From Candidatus Humimonas hydrogenitrophica (GTDB taxonomy: Bacteria; Gemmatimonadota; Gemmatimonadetes; Palauibacterales; Palauibacteraceae), in the NCBI GenBank assembly GCA_947581615.1, contig CANPVD010000064.1, positions 1 through 53,070 on the forward strand: a stretch of 53,070 bases of DNA, written 5' to 3'. Both the position numbers and the translations under genes were made by a program. How positions within the stretch are numbered: the stretch's first letter is position 1; each line of letters starts with the position of its first letter. The notes beneath the pieces are model-generated. The model ran no database searches. It saw nothing but the letters and a program-made list of their open reading frames with translations, and had not been told where the DNA came from. Shown piece after piece: positions 1-7,859 of this stretch.

Positions 1-1034
1 TCGACCACCGCGCCCCGGTTGTAGGCCCGCCAGGCGGTGAGGGCGTGGATGCCCTCCCGGTCGGTCAGGACGTGCGCGGTGGCGACGACCTCGTAGGTGT
101 CGAGCGCCAGGGTCCCCTCGGCCTCGGCGAGCGGCCTTCGGCCCTGGAGCGACAGAAGCCGGCCGCCCCACAGGCTCCCCGAGCTCGTCCACACCGCCTG
201 GGCCCCCTCGAAGATCCCCTCGGCCCGGACCGAGCGGTGCCAGGTGCCCAGCTGGTTCCGGACGACCTGGTGGTTGGGGACCTTGAGGAAGTAGGAGACG
301 CCGAGACGCTGCAGGGTGCGCACCACCCGCTTGGCGAAGAAGCCCTTGTCCAGACGCACCGTGATGGGACCGACGCCGGCCGCCCGCAGCCGGCCCACCA
401 GCTCCTCGATCCATGCGGCCGCGCCCTCGCCCGCCCACGCCGAGCCCGGCCGCCAGCGCACGCCCAAGCAGTCGCCCGTCTCGGCACAGAAGGCCAGGAG
501 CGGATGGTGGCTCGGCCGGCCGGGCTTGGTGGGATTGTAGCCCACCTCCGCTCCGGCCTGCTTGTTCCCGTACCGGACCGCCACCGTCGAGTCGAGGACC
601 AGGGTGAGCCGCTCGGGGACGCCCGCCTCCCGCCACCGGAGCCGGACCAGCCGCCAGAGGAGCTCGTCCAGTGCGGGCACCAGCACCGGCCCCGCCCGCC
701 TGAGCCAGCGGCCGAAGGTCGTCGGGTCGGGCACCCGCTCCCAGCCGAACAGCCGCCTCACGCCCCGTGCGGCCAGGAGGGCGAGATCGTCCATCCAGCC
801 GCCCCCGTAGAACAGGAGCGCCACCCACGCCTCCACCATCAGCGAGGGGCGGTAGTGACCGGCCACCCCGGCCGCCCGCCGATCGAGCCACGAGCCCACC
901 TCCCAGCGGTCCCACAGCCGGCGCAGCACCACCAGGCCGCCTCCGTCGGTCACCTCCCGGGCGCTGTGACGCAGCCGAAGGGGAGCCGAATCGCCTTGCA
1001 GGTGGGGCCGGGAAGGAATACGATGGTTTCGCAC
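1..1034 (-). CDS. IS1380-family transposase, partial at window edge
   Basis: A minus-strand frame is open from an in-frame stop near 1070 down to base 1, so the 3' end of the gene lies outside the window. The translation resembles IS1380-type DDE transposases. It has an N-terminal DNA-binding-like region, then LVLDSTV with the first catalytic Asp at about residue 148, then VRYGNKQAGAEVGYNP and PSHHPLLAF. The segment RLDKGFFAKRV holds the second Asp. The glutamate of the triad would fall beyond the window. No ATG precedes the conserved part. The GTG at 1034 is the first possible start I see and is uncertain. Its role would be cut-and-paste transposition of its own element. An IS630 element lies directly upstream. 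Confidence 0.8.
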   Translation of the reverse strand, partial: MRNHRIPSRPHLQGDSAPLRLRHSAREVTDGGGLVVLRRLWDRWEVGSWLDRRAAGVAGHYRPSLMVEAWVALLFYGGGWMDDLALLAARGVRRLFGWERVPDPTTFGRWLRRAGPVLVPALDELLWRLVRLRWREAGVPERLTLVLDSTVAVRYGNKQAGAEVGYNPTKPGRPSHHPLLAFCAETGDCLGVRWRPGSAWAGEGAAAWIEELVGRLRAAGVGPITVRLDKGFFAKRVVRTLQRLGVSYFLKVPNHQVVRNQLGTWHRSVRAEGIFEGAQAVWTSSGSLWGGRLLSLQGRRPLAEAEGTLALDTYEVVATAHVLTDREGIHALTAWRAYNRGAVV

Positions 1035-1146
1035 CCGCTGGGTGACCTCCGTCTCGGGGACCGTTCATGCCTGAACACCCCACAACGTAGGCACCTGGCG
1101 GGTGTTTTTCATCCCCCTCTGCGTCCCCCGGCGCAGGATCCAGGAT
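1035..1146. other. Probable left end of the IS1380 element
   Basis: No gene is seen here. The stretch lies between the transposase start and the IS630 inverted repeat, so it should hold the IS1380 terminal inverted repeat. The other end is outside the window, so the repeat cannot be delimited. Confidence 0.4.
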
Positions 1147-1156
1147 GATCACGTAT
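1147..1156 (+). repeat. IS630 left inverted repeat core
   Basis: GATCACGTAT here is the exact reverse complement of the copy at 2362-2371. Confidence 0.6.
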
Positions 1157-1217
1157 AGATCTGGCGCAACCAGGGGCTCGGCGGTATCGCTTCCTCACAC
1201 TCAGGGTGGAGGGGACG

Positions 1218-2360
1218 ATGCCGCGGAAAAGCCCGTACACCATCGATCTGACGCGGGAGGAGAGGGAGACCCTGGAGCGGCGGAGCCGCCGGTATACGTT
1301 GCCGTATCGGGATGTCGTGAGGGCCAAGATCATCCTGCTCGCGGCCGAGGGCTTGGAGAACAAAGCAATCGGAGAGCGACTGGACCTCCCCCGGGAGGTG
1401 GCGAGCAAGTGGCGGAAGCGGTTCTACCAACGGCGCATGGCCGGGCTGGAGGAGAAGCCGCGCCGGGGACGCCCCCCGGGTTCTTCCCCCTCGGATCGTG
1501 TGTGAGGTCAAGGCGCTGGCCTGCAGCCTGCCGGCCGCGTCGGGCCGGCCCCTCTCGAGGTGGAGCCGAGAAGAGCTCCGGCGCGAGGTGCTGCGCCAGG
1601 GGATTGTGGCCGAGATCTCCGGCTCGACGATCTGGCGCTGGCTCGATGCGGATGCGATCCGGCCGTGGAGCCGGCGAGGTGGATCTTCCCTCGCGATCCC
1701 CGGTTCGCTGAGAAGGCCGCCGTTGTGCTCGACCTCCAGCACCGCAGGTGGCAGGGTGAGCCCCTGGGCGAGGCGGACTTCGTCTTGAGCGCCGACGAGA
1801 AGACCCAGCTCCAGATCCGCGAGCGGCGCCACCCCTCGACGCCACCGGGGCCGGGCCGCCCGATGCGCGTCGAACACGAGTATCGGCGTCACGGCACCTG
1901 TGCCTATCAGGCCGCCTGGGATGTTCACCAGGCCCGTCTCTTCGGCCACGTGGTCCCCCCCCGCTCGACCATCGAGACCTTCGACCGGCTGGTGGCCCAC
2001 GTCATGCTCGAGGAGCCCTGCATCTGGGCACACCGCGTCTTCTGGATCGTCGACAACGGCGGCATCCATCGCGGCCGGCGTGCGATCGAGCGCTTGGAGA
2101 GCCGCTGGCCTCCTCTGCACCTCGTGCATCTGCCCGTTCATGCCAGCTGGCTCAACCAAATCGAGATCTACTTCTCCGTGGTCGCGCGCAAAGCCTGGAC
2201 ACCTGACGACTGCACCTGCTTCGAGGCCGCTCGCGAGCGCCTCCTCGGCTTTCAGGAGCATCACGAGGCCGTCGCTCGTCCCTCCGACTGGAGGTTCACC
2301 CGCGCCGACCTCGACCAGCTCCTGGCTCGCTACGACGCTCACGCGCGCCTCGCAGCGTAA
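1218..2360 (+). pseudogene. IS630-family transposase broken by two frameshifts
   Basis: The N-terminal part (ATG at 1218 after GGAGGGG) is the helix-turn-helix region, with VVRAKIILLAAEGLENKAIGE. In this frame it stops at about 1505. The continuation, starting PRVLPPRIVCEVKALAC, is in the next frame up to about 1675 (WSREELRREVLRQGIVAEIS). The protein then returns to the first frame at ARWIFPRDPRFAEKAAVVLD and runs to the stop at 2360. The first shift falls in a run of six C at 1472-1477, consistent with one extra base. The second, near 1672-1682, is consistent with one missing base. The DDE residues are all present: Asp in SADEKTQ, Asp in WIVDNGGIH and Glu in NQIEIYFS. It may be dead, a sequencing artefact in a C run, or partly rescued by frameshifting. 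Confidence 0.8.
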
Positions 2361-2518
2361 CATACGTGATCGAACTTCCGAGCAGGTGTACTAGGCACCC
2401 TTCGGGCCGACCCCCCTCGGCCCGGGACGTTTCTCCCGGGTGGCCCGATCGCCGCCGTGAGCAGGGGCCCGCTCGACATCCATCGGGTCACGAAGTACCG
2501 GGTCGTCTGGGGCGCATC
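2361..2518. other. Spacer with two mutually exclusive stem-loops
   Basis: No gene is seen. After the IS630 right repeat there is an 8-bp hairpin at 2403-2424 (CGGGCCGA / TCGGCCCG). A 7-bp hairpin at 2421-2440 (CCCGGGA / TCCCGGG) shares its base-paired bases 2421-2424, so only one can form at a time. A short T-rich stretch lies in the second loop. This is just upstream of the propeller/RND gene block. Confidence 0.4.
2362..2371 (-). repeat. IS630 right inverted repeat core
   Basis: ATACGTGATC, directly after the transposase stop, matches the left copy at 1147-1156 in inverted orientation. Confidence 0.6.
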
Positions 2519-3814
2519 GTGAAGGCACGGCCTCGCGTGGCCGCGCTCCTTGCCGTCGGTGCGCTGGGCTCCCTCGTGGCCTGCGGTGGCGAGAGCGGGA
2601 CCTCCGGCGTCGCGACCGCCACGAGCCGGGACAGCGCGGGCGTGACGCTGGTCACGGATCCGGTGCCGTACGGGCTCGCCGGTGCCTCGAAGTCCGCCCC
2701 GCACCTTCCGGAATGGACGGTCGCGGATGAGCCGGCGCTCCGGCTGGGCAAGGCGGAGGGGGGCGGACCGCAGGCGTTCGGCCGGGTCGTCGACGCCGTC
2801 CGTCTGCCGGACGGCGGCGTGGTCGTGGCGGACGGCCAGGCGGGCGAGCTGCGCGCGTTCGACGCGAAGGGACGGCACCTGTGGACGGCGGGTGGGAAGG
2901 GCAGCGGTCCGCAGGAGTTCCGCGCCCTGCAGAGGCTGGTCATGCTGCCCGGGGACACGATCGCCGCCTGGGATCCCCTCGCCCTCCACCTCGTCCTGTT
3001 CACGTCGACGGGCGCGTTCGCGGGAGGCTTCACGGCCCACTCTTCCACCGGGACGATGAGCCTGGCTGAGCTGTATGGCCTCGTGGACGGCGACCGCGTG
3101 GCGACGAGCGCGGGTATCTCGCCGCAGGCGATGATGAGCACCGCCGACGGCGTCCATCGCGACACGGAGGCCGTGGTGCTCCGCTCCGCCGGAGCGTCGG
3201 CTCCCGACACGCTCATTTCGATGCCCGGGCGGGAGACCGAGGTGAGCCATCCGAACGGTACCTTCCAGGCCAATGCGGTGCTGTTCGGGCGAGCCTCGCA
3301 CGTGGCCGCCGCGGGCGAACGCGTCTACGTTGGAGACGACGCCCGCTGGGAGATCGACGCGCTGGATCCCGGCGGGAAGCTGCGCGTGCGGATCCGCATG
3401 GACCGGGCACCGAAAGCCGTGACCGATCGGGAGATCTCGGCGCAGCGGAAGCGGCGCATCGCGGACGTCAAGCGGGAGCTGGGCCAGATGCCCGGTGCGG
3501 CGGGTAGCCGCTTCGCCAAACAGGTGGTCGAGCACATCCGGAAAGCCACGCCCCGTCACACGCTTCCCGCCTTCGCGGATCTGAAGGTCGGCGCCTCGGG
3601 GGACGTGTGGGTGAAGGAGTCGAGCCCCGACCCGGAGGGCGTCGGCCGCTGGATCGTCCTCGCGCCCGACGGCTCGCTGGTCGCCGTGGCCACGGCCCCG
3701 GCGGGCCTCCACGTCCTGCAGGTGGGACCGGATTTCGTCCTGGGCCGCACCCGGGACGATCTCGGGGTCCAAAGGGTCGTCCTCTACTCATGGGCGAAGA
3801 AGGACGCTCGATGA
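2519..3814 (+). CDS. 6-bladed beta-propeller lipoprotein (first of tandem pair)
   Basis: A 431-residue exported protein. The GTG at 2519 is chosen because it opens a basic n-region, a hydrophobic stretch and the lipobox LVAC-G, so the mature protein should be lipid-anchored. The body contains NHL-like propeller blades: FGRVVDAVRLPDGGVVVADG, then a repeat around GPQEFRALQRLVMLPGDTI. This type of protein is abundant in Gemmatimonadota and Bacteroidota and has no agreed function. The next gene is a clear paralogue (shared FGRV, VADGQA, GPxEF and, near the C-terminus, DDLGV) and overlaps the stop of this gene by ATGA. Co-transcription with the RND efflux genes suggests a periplasmic or outer-membrane accessory role, which is inference. 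Confidence 0.75.
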   Translation: MKARPRVAALLAVGALGSLVACGGESGTSGVATATSRDSAGVTLVTDPVPYGLAGASKSAPHLPEWTVADEPALRLGKAEGGGPQAFGRVVDAVRLPDGGVVVADGQAGELRAFDAKGRHLWTAGGKGSGPQEFRALQRLVMLPGDTIAAWDPLALHLVLFTSTGAFAGGFTAHSSTGTMSLAELYGLVDGDRVATSAGISPQAMMSTADGVHRDTEAVVLRSAGASAPDTLISMPGRETEVSHPNGTFQANAVLFGRASHVAAAGERVYVGDDARWEIDALDPGGKLRVRIRMDRAPKAVTDREISAQRKRRIADVKRELGQMPGAAGSRFAKQVVEHIRKATPRHTLPAFADLKVGASGDVWVKESSPDPEGVGRWIVLAPDGSLVAVATAPAGLHVLQVGPDFVLGRTRDDLGVQRVVLYSWAKKDAR

Positions 3815-5055
3815 GCGGGGAGGCCTCGAGCGCCGCCGGCCTCCGCCGACCGGGGAGCGTGACGCGTCTCCTGCCGCTCCTCCTCACCTCGCTGGCCGGA
3901 ACCGCTTGCGCCGGTGGAACCGGTTCCACGCGGAGGGCCCGGATCGACACCCTCCCGTCCGGCCGCATCGTCGTCCGGAATCCGGCCCGCGGCACGACGG
4001 ACCTGGATAGCGCCTGGCAGGTCCGGGTCCTGGCACGCATCGGCAGCCGCGAGGGCGGGACGCCGGCTTCCTTCGGTCGAGTGATCGGCCTCGCGCTCGA
4101 TCCCCTGGGGCGCGTGTGGGTGGCCGACGGGCAGGCGAAGGAGGTCCGCGTGTTCGACCCGGACGGGAGCTTCGTCCGGACGGTCGGACACGAGGGCGGA
4201 GGGCCCGGGGAGTTCAAGGCCCTCACCGGGATCTCCCGGGGCCCCGCCGGACGCATGTGGGTCATGGACCCGAAGAACACACGGATCACGGTCTTCGACA
4301 CCGCCGGCAGGGTCGTTTCCGAGCACCAGGCCCATAGCTCCTTCTTCCCGTGTCGGTGCGGCTTCTTCGGCGGCTCACGATGGTTTCAGGCCATCTTCAC
4401 CGGGTTCAGCGTCGACAGCCAGGGTATCGTCATCGAGGACAGCGCCCTGACGCCGGTGGACACGCTGCCCATGCCGAGCCGGCCTGGCGGGCCGGCGAAC
4501 TGGACACACACGGTCCGGTCGGGAGGCAAGGTGGTGGGCATGACCTCGGTGGATGTGCCGTTCGCCCCCAGGGCCAGCTGGACGGCCAGCCCCGATGGGC
4601 ACGTGTGGGTCGGTCTCGGGTCCCCGTACCGGCTCGTCGAGATCGGACCCGCCGGCGACACCCTCCGTGAGATCGACCGGGAGTACCGGGCGGTCCCGGT
4701 CAGCGGCGCCGAGCGGGACAGCGCCATCGCGAGACTGGCCTACTTTACGAAGCAGGGCGGGACGGTCCATCCGGACCAGATCCCGGACCACAAACCCGCC
4801 ATCCGGAACCTCCTGGTCGACAGCGCCGGCTACCTCTGGGTGCGGCCATTCCAGGAGGCAGGAGCGACGCCGGCGTGGGACGTGTTCGACCCTCGTGGAT
4901 CATACTTGGGCGCACTGCATCCTCCCGTGGAGATGAAGGCCTGGACGACGGTCGTGACCGGCGACCGCATCGTGACGGTGGTCACGGACGATCTCGGGGT
5001 CCCGTACGTGATCGTCATGTCCCTGGACCGGGGGGCGGGCTCGCCCCCACGATGA
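3811..5055 (+). CDS. 6-bladed beta-propeller lipoprotein (second of tandem pair)
   Basis: 414 residues. The start at 3811 is preferred because ATGA overlaps the stop of the upstream paralogue; an in-frame ATG at 3790 is the alternative. The n-region RRPGSVTR, a leucine-rich stretch and the lipobox AGTAC-A predict a lipoprotein. Propeller blades are seen at FGRVIGLALDPLGRVWVADG, EVRVFDPDGSFVRTVG, GPGEFKALTGISRG and WVMDPKNTRITVFDTAG. This is the regular spacing of NHL/6-bladed propellers. Its paralogue lies immediately upstream, and the membrane-fusion protein of an RND pump starts 75 bp downstream. Substrate and partner are unknown. Confidence 0.75.
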   Translation: MSGEASSAAGLRRPGSVTRLLPLLLTSLAGTACAGGTGSTRRARIDTLPSGRIVVRNPARGTTDLDSAWQVRVLARIGSREGGTPASFGRVIGLALDPLGRVWVADGQAKEVRVFDPDGSFVRTVGHEGGGPGEFKALTGISRGPAGRMWVMDPKNTRITVFDTAGRVVSEHQAHSSFFPCRCGFFGGSRWFQAIFTGFSVDSQGIVIEDSALTPVDTLPMPSRPGGPANWTHTVRSGGKVVGMTSVDVPFAPRASWTASPDGHVWVGLGSPYRLVEIGPAGDTLREIDREYRAVPVSGAERDSAIARLAYFTKQGGTVHPDQIPDHKPAIRNLLVDSAGYLWVRPFQEAGATPAWDVFDPRGSYLGALHPPVEMKAWTTVVTGDRIVTVVTDDLGVPYVIVMSLDRGAGSPPR

Positions 5056-5130
5056 GGGATCCTTGAGGACTTCGTCGACGTTCGAGGTTCGAGCCGGCCC
5101 GGTAGTCGACCCCAGGATGGGACGCCGCCC

Positions 5131-6471
5131 ATGAAGACACGCCACGTCGTCGCGCTCGTCGTCACCCTGGTGTTCGTCCTGCTTCTGGGCGGGGTGCTGT
5201 GGCGGATCCGGGCCGGCGCTTCCGGGGCGGCCGCCGACAGCACGGACGCCGCGTCCGGGTCCGACTCGGTCAAGGCGGCCATCCGGTCCGAAGCCGCCTC
5301 CTCGGCGTTCGCCGCCGACGTGGCCGTGCCGGTGCGCGGGGGGGCGGTGCGGAAGGACACGTTCGTGGAGTGGGTGAAGGCGGACGGGCGCGCCGAGCCG
5401 CGGCGCTCGGCCACGATCCGCACCGAACAGGTCGAGGGCCAGGTGATGGCGGTGCCGGTGCGGGAGGGGGAGGTGGTGTCCGCGGGCGCCGTGCTGGCGC
5501 GCCTCGACACGACGACCTACGCGCTCGACCTCGAGCAGGCGGAGGCGGACAGCGCCAAGGCGGCGGCCGACTATCTGAACCGGACCCTGTTCGACGAGCA
5601 GATGCAGAACGACTCGCTGCGGCGGGAGCGGCGGCGGCAGGCCCGCATCCGGAGCGGCCTGGCCGGGGCGGTAGTCCAGGTGGCCAAGGCGCGCAACAAG
5701 CTCGAGCACACGACCCTGCGGGCTCCGTTCCGGGGCACGGTGGCGGGGCTGGCGGTGCAGGCGGGGGCGCGCGTGGGGCAGGGGGACTCGGTGGCCGCCG
5801 TCCTCGACCTGTCGGAGGTCGACGTCGAGGTCGGGGTCCTGGAGACCGACCTCCCCCACCTGGCGCCCGGCCGCGAGGCGACGGCCACCTTCTCGGCGCT
5901 GCCGGGCGAGACCTTCCACGGCCGCCTCCTCACCGTGAATCCGGTGGTCGATCCCGACAGCCGCACGGCGCGGGTCACGGTGCGGCTCGAGAACCCGCGC
6001 GCCCACATCGTCCCCGGCATGTCGGCGAGCGTACGGATCGCCGGGGAGCTGTACGCTGGGAGGACCTTCGTGCCTCGCGAGGCGGTGGTGGAGCGGGACC
6101 GCCGCGACGTGGTGTTCGTGTTCGCGCCCGCCGACTCGGGGAGCGCCACGGGGCGGGCCGAGTGGAAGTACGTGCACACGGGCCTCACCAACGACCGCTA
6201 CGTGGAGATCCTCCCGCCCGAGCCCGGCACGAACCAGGAGATGCTGGCGCCCGGGGAGATCGTGCTCACCGAGGGCCAGGAGACGCTGGTGCACGACGCG
6301 AAGGTGCGGCTCACCAATGCGGACAGCCTGGTGATCGGGGGTGGTGGGGCGACGGCTGGCGCACCGGGCCGGACGGCGGCCGGGGGAGGTGGTCCGACCA
6401 CGGCCGCCGACGGCGACCGGAGCACGGCCAGTGGAGGCAGGCGGAGCGCCGCAAGCGGAGCTGGCCGATGA
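5131..6471 (+). CDS. RND efflux periplasmic adaptor (membrane fusion protein)
   Basis: A 446-residue HlyD/AcrA-type adaptor. It should link the inner-membrane RND pump to the outer-membrane channel. An N-terminal anchor (VVALVVTLVFVLLLGGVL) is followed by a first lipoyl half (GQVMAVPVREGEVVSAGAVLARLD). Next come a helical hairpin rich in Ala, Glu and Arg, the second lipoyl half (TTLRAPFRGTVAGLAVQAG) and beta-barrel segments (GREATATFSALPGETFHGRL and PGMSASVRI). The last 45 or so residues are a Gly/Ala/Ser/Thr-rich tail that is unusual for the family. The stop overlaps the next start (ATGA). It is the only adaptor for two RND permeases in this operon. Confidence 0.93.
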   Translation: MKTRHVVALVVTLVFVLLLGGVLWRIRAGASGAAADSTDAASGSDSVKAAIRSEAASSAFAADVAVPVRGGAVRKDTFVEWVKADGRAEPRRSATIRTEQVEGQVMAVPVREGEVVSAGAVLARLDTTTYALDLEQAEADSAKAAADYLNRTLFDEQMQNDSLRRERRRQARIRSGLAGAVVQVAKARNKLEHTTLRAPFRGTVAGLAVQAGARVGQGDSVAAVLDLSEVDVEVGVLETDLPHLAPGREATATFSALPGETFHGRLLTVNPVVDPDSRTARVTVRLENPRAHIVPGMSASVRIAGELYAGRTFVPREAVVERDRRDVVFVFAPADSGSATGRAEWKYVHTGLTNDRYVEILPPEPGTNQEMLAPGEIVLTEGQETLVHDAKVRLTNADSLVIGGGGATAGAPGRTAAGGGGPTTAADGDRSTASGGRRSAASGAGR

Positions 6472-7859
6472 CCAGGAGGAGCGCCGTGGCGCCGTGGCTC
6501 GCGCTCCTCCTCCTGTCGGCGCCGGTGAGCGCTCAGCAAGGTACGCCGGGCCTGGCCCCGACGGTGGCCGACTCGGGCTCGGCGCCCGCCGACACGCTGA
6601 CCCTGGGCGCCGCCATCCAGGGGGCGCTGCAGAAGAGTCCCGACATTGCCTCGAAGCGCGCCGCACTGTCCGGTGCCGCCGCCGACCGCCTGGCCGCATG
6701 GGGGGCGTTCCTGCCGACGGCCACCGCCGATCTGAGGCTGAGTCGCACCAGTGCCACGAGGGCGACCTTCCAGGACTCTCTTGGCGTGCCGGGGCGGGTC
6801 GCCCAGAACGTGAGTTCGGTGACCCAGTTCTCTTCCCAGGGTCTCTCGTTCAGCCTGGACCTCCTGCGGGGTGGACGACGGTTCGCCGAGCTCGGGGCGA
6901 CGGCCTCGGAGGGTCGGGCCGCCGGACTCCGGCTCACTGACGCGGAGCGGACGGCGGTCTCGACCGTGAAGCAGTCCTACTTCGCCGCCCTGCTCGAGCA
7001 GCGATTGGCCGACATGGCGGCCGCCCAGCTTGAGGCGCGCCGCCAGGACCTCGACGTGACGCGGAGGCGGTACCAGATCGCAGCCGTGGACCGCAGCGAT
7101 CTGCTCGGAGCGCAGGTCCAGGTGCGTCAGGCGGAGCTGGCGTTGGCCGACGCGCGCGGTGCGGCCCGCGACGCGGTCAGGAAGCTGGAAGTGGACATGG
7201 GTCGACCCGGGACGCTGCCCGTGGGCATCGCCCTCCACGACGTCGGCTCGCTGCCGGACGCCGATTCCCTCGATGCGGACGCGCTCGTTCGGCGGGCGCT
7301 CGGCGAGAACCCGGCGTTGCTCGCCTTCAAGGCCGACGCAGCGGCCGCCAGTTCCAGGGAGTGGTCGGCGCGCAGCCAGTACCTGCCCACGATCAGCGTG
7401 GGCCTCGATCTTTCGCGCTCCGAGGCGCTGGGTCCGTCGGGAAGCTTCTTCACGTTCAATCCCAGCGACCACAGCAACGGCTTCTTCGTGTCGGCGCGCT
7501 GGAACCTGTTCAACGGCTTTACGCGCCACCAGCAGGCCGCCCAGGCCGCCGTGGCGGAGAACCAGGCCCTGGCCAGCCACGCCCAGAAGTCCCACGAGAT
7601 CGAGCGGGACGTGCGGAACCTGGTGGCCGAGGTCAAGCGCCGGCAGGATCGGCTGGGGCTCCAGCGACAGGTGGCCGAACTGTCGCGCCAGCGGGTCGCG
7701 CTGGCCCGGGAACAGTTCCGTCTGGGCACGCTCAACTTCATCGAACTCCAGTCGGTGATCGACCAGGCCACCTCGGCCGACCGTGCCGTCGCCCAGGAGC
7801 TCCACGACGCGCGGGTGGCGTGGGCCAGGCTCGAGGCGCTGGTGGGCGCCGGACGGTGA
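6468..7859 (+). CDS. TolC-family outer membrane efflux protein
   Basis: 463 residues, starting at an ATG that overlaps the adaptor stop. The signal peptide MTRRSAVAPWLALLLLSAPVSAQQ is followed by two similar alpha-helical/beta halves typical of outer membrane efflux proteins. Seen are ADTLTLGAAIQGALQKSPDI near the start, a first coiled-coil region (LEARRQDLDVTRRRYQIAAV) and a second half with AARWNLFNGFTRHQQ-like sequence (SARWNLFNGF). A closing coiled coil follows (SRQRVALAREQFRLGTLNFIE). It should form the outer-membrane exit duct of the pump. The gene lies between adaptor and permeases and overlaps the next start (GTGA). Confidence 0.92.
   Translation: MTRRSAVAPWLALLLLSAPVSAQQGTPGLAPTVADSGSAPADTLTLGAAIQGALQKSPDIASKRAALSGAAADRLAAWGAFLPTATADLRLSRTSATRATFQDSLGVPGRVAQNVSSVTQFSSQGLSFSLDLLRGGRRFAELGATASEGRAAGLRLTDAERTAVSTVKQSYFAALLEQRLADMAAAQLEARRQDLDVTRRRYQIAAVDRSDLLGAQVQVRQAELALADARGAARDAVRKLEVDMGRPGTLPVGIALHDVGSLPDADSLDADALVRRALGENPALLAFKADAAAASSREWSARSQYLPTISVGLDLSRSEALGPSGSFFTFNPSDHSNGFFVSARWNLFNGFTRHQQAAQAAVAENQALASHAQKSHEIERDVRNLVAEVKRRQDRLGLQRQVAELSRQRVALAREQFRLGTLNFIELQSVIDQATSADRAVAQELHDARVAWARLEALVGAGR

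Larger units (their letters stand above)
1147..2371 (+). mobile_element. IS630-type insertion sequence
   Basis: The element is bounded by the 10-base inverted repeat GATCACGTAT at 1147-1156 and ATACGTGATC at 2362-2371. The right copy begins two bases after the transposase stop. The true termini may extend a little further out. Length, a single DDE transposase and tight terminal repeats fit the IS630/Tc1-mariner group, which inserts at TA. I could not define a target duplication. Confidence 0.7.

Noticed and set aside
45-1148. Plus-strand 367-codon frame over the IS1380 region
   Set aside because: The opposite strand carries recognisable transposase motifs; this frame is their shadow.
1472-1682. 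Programmed frameshifting as the explanation for the IS630 transposase
   Set aside because: Two shifts in opposite directions would be needed, and the second has no slippery run; mutation or sequencing error is simpler.
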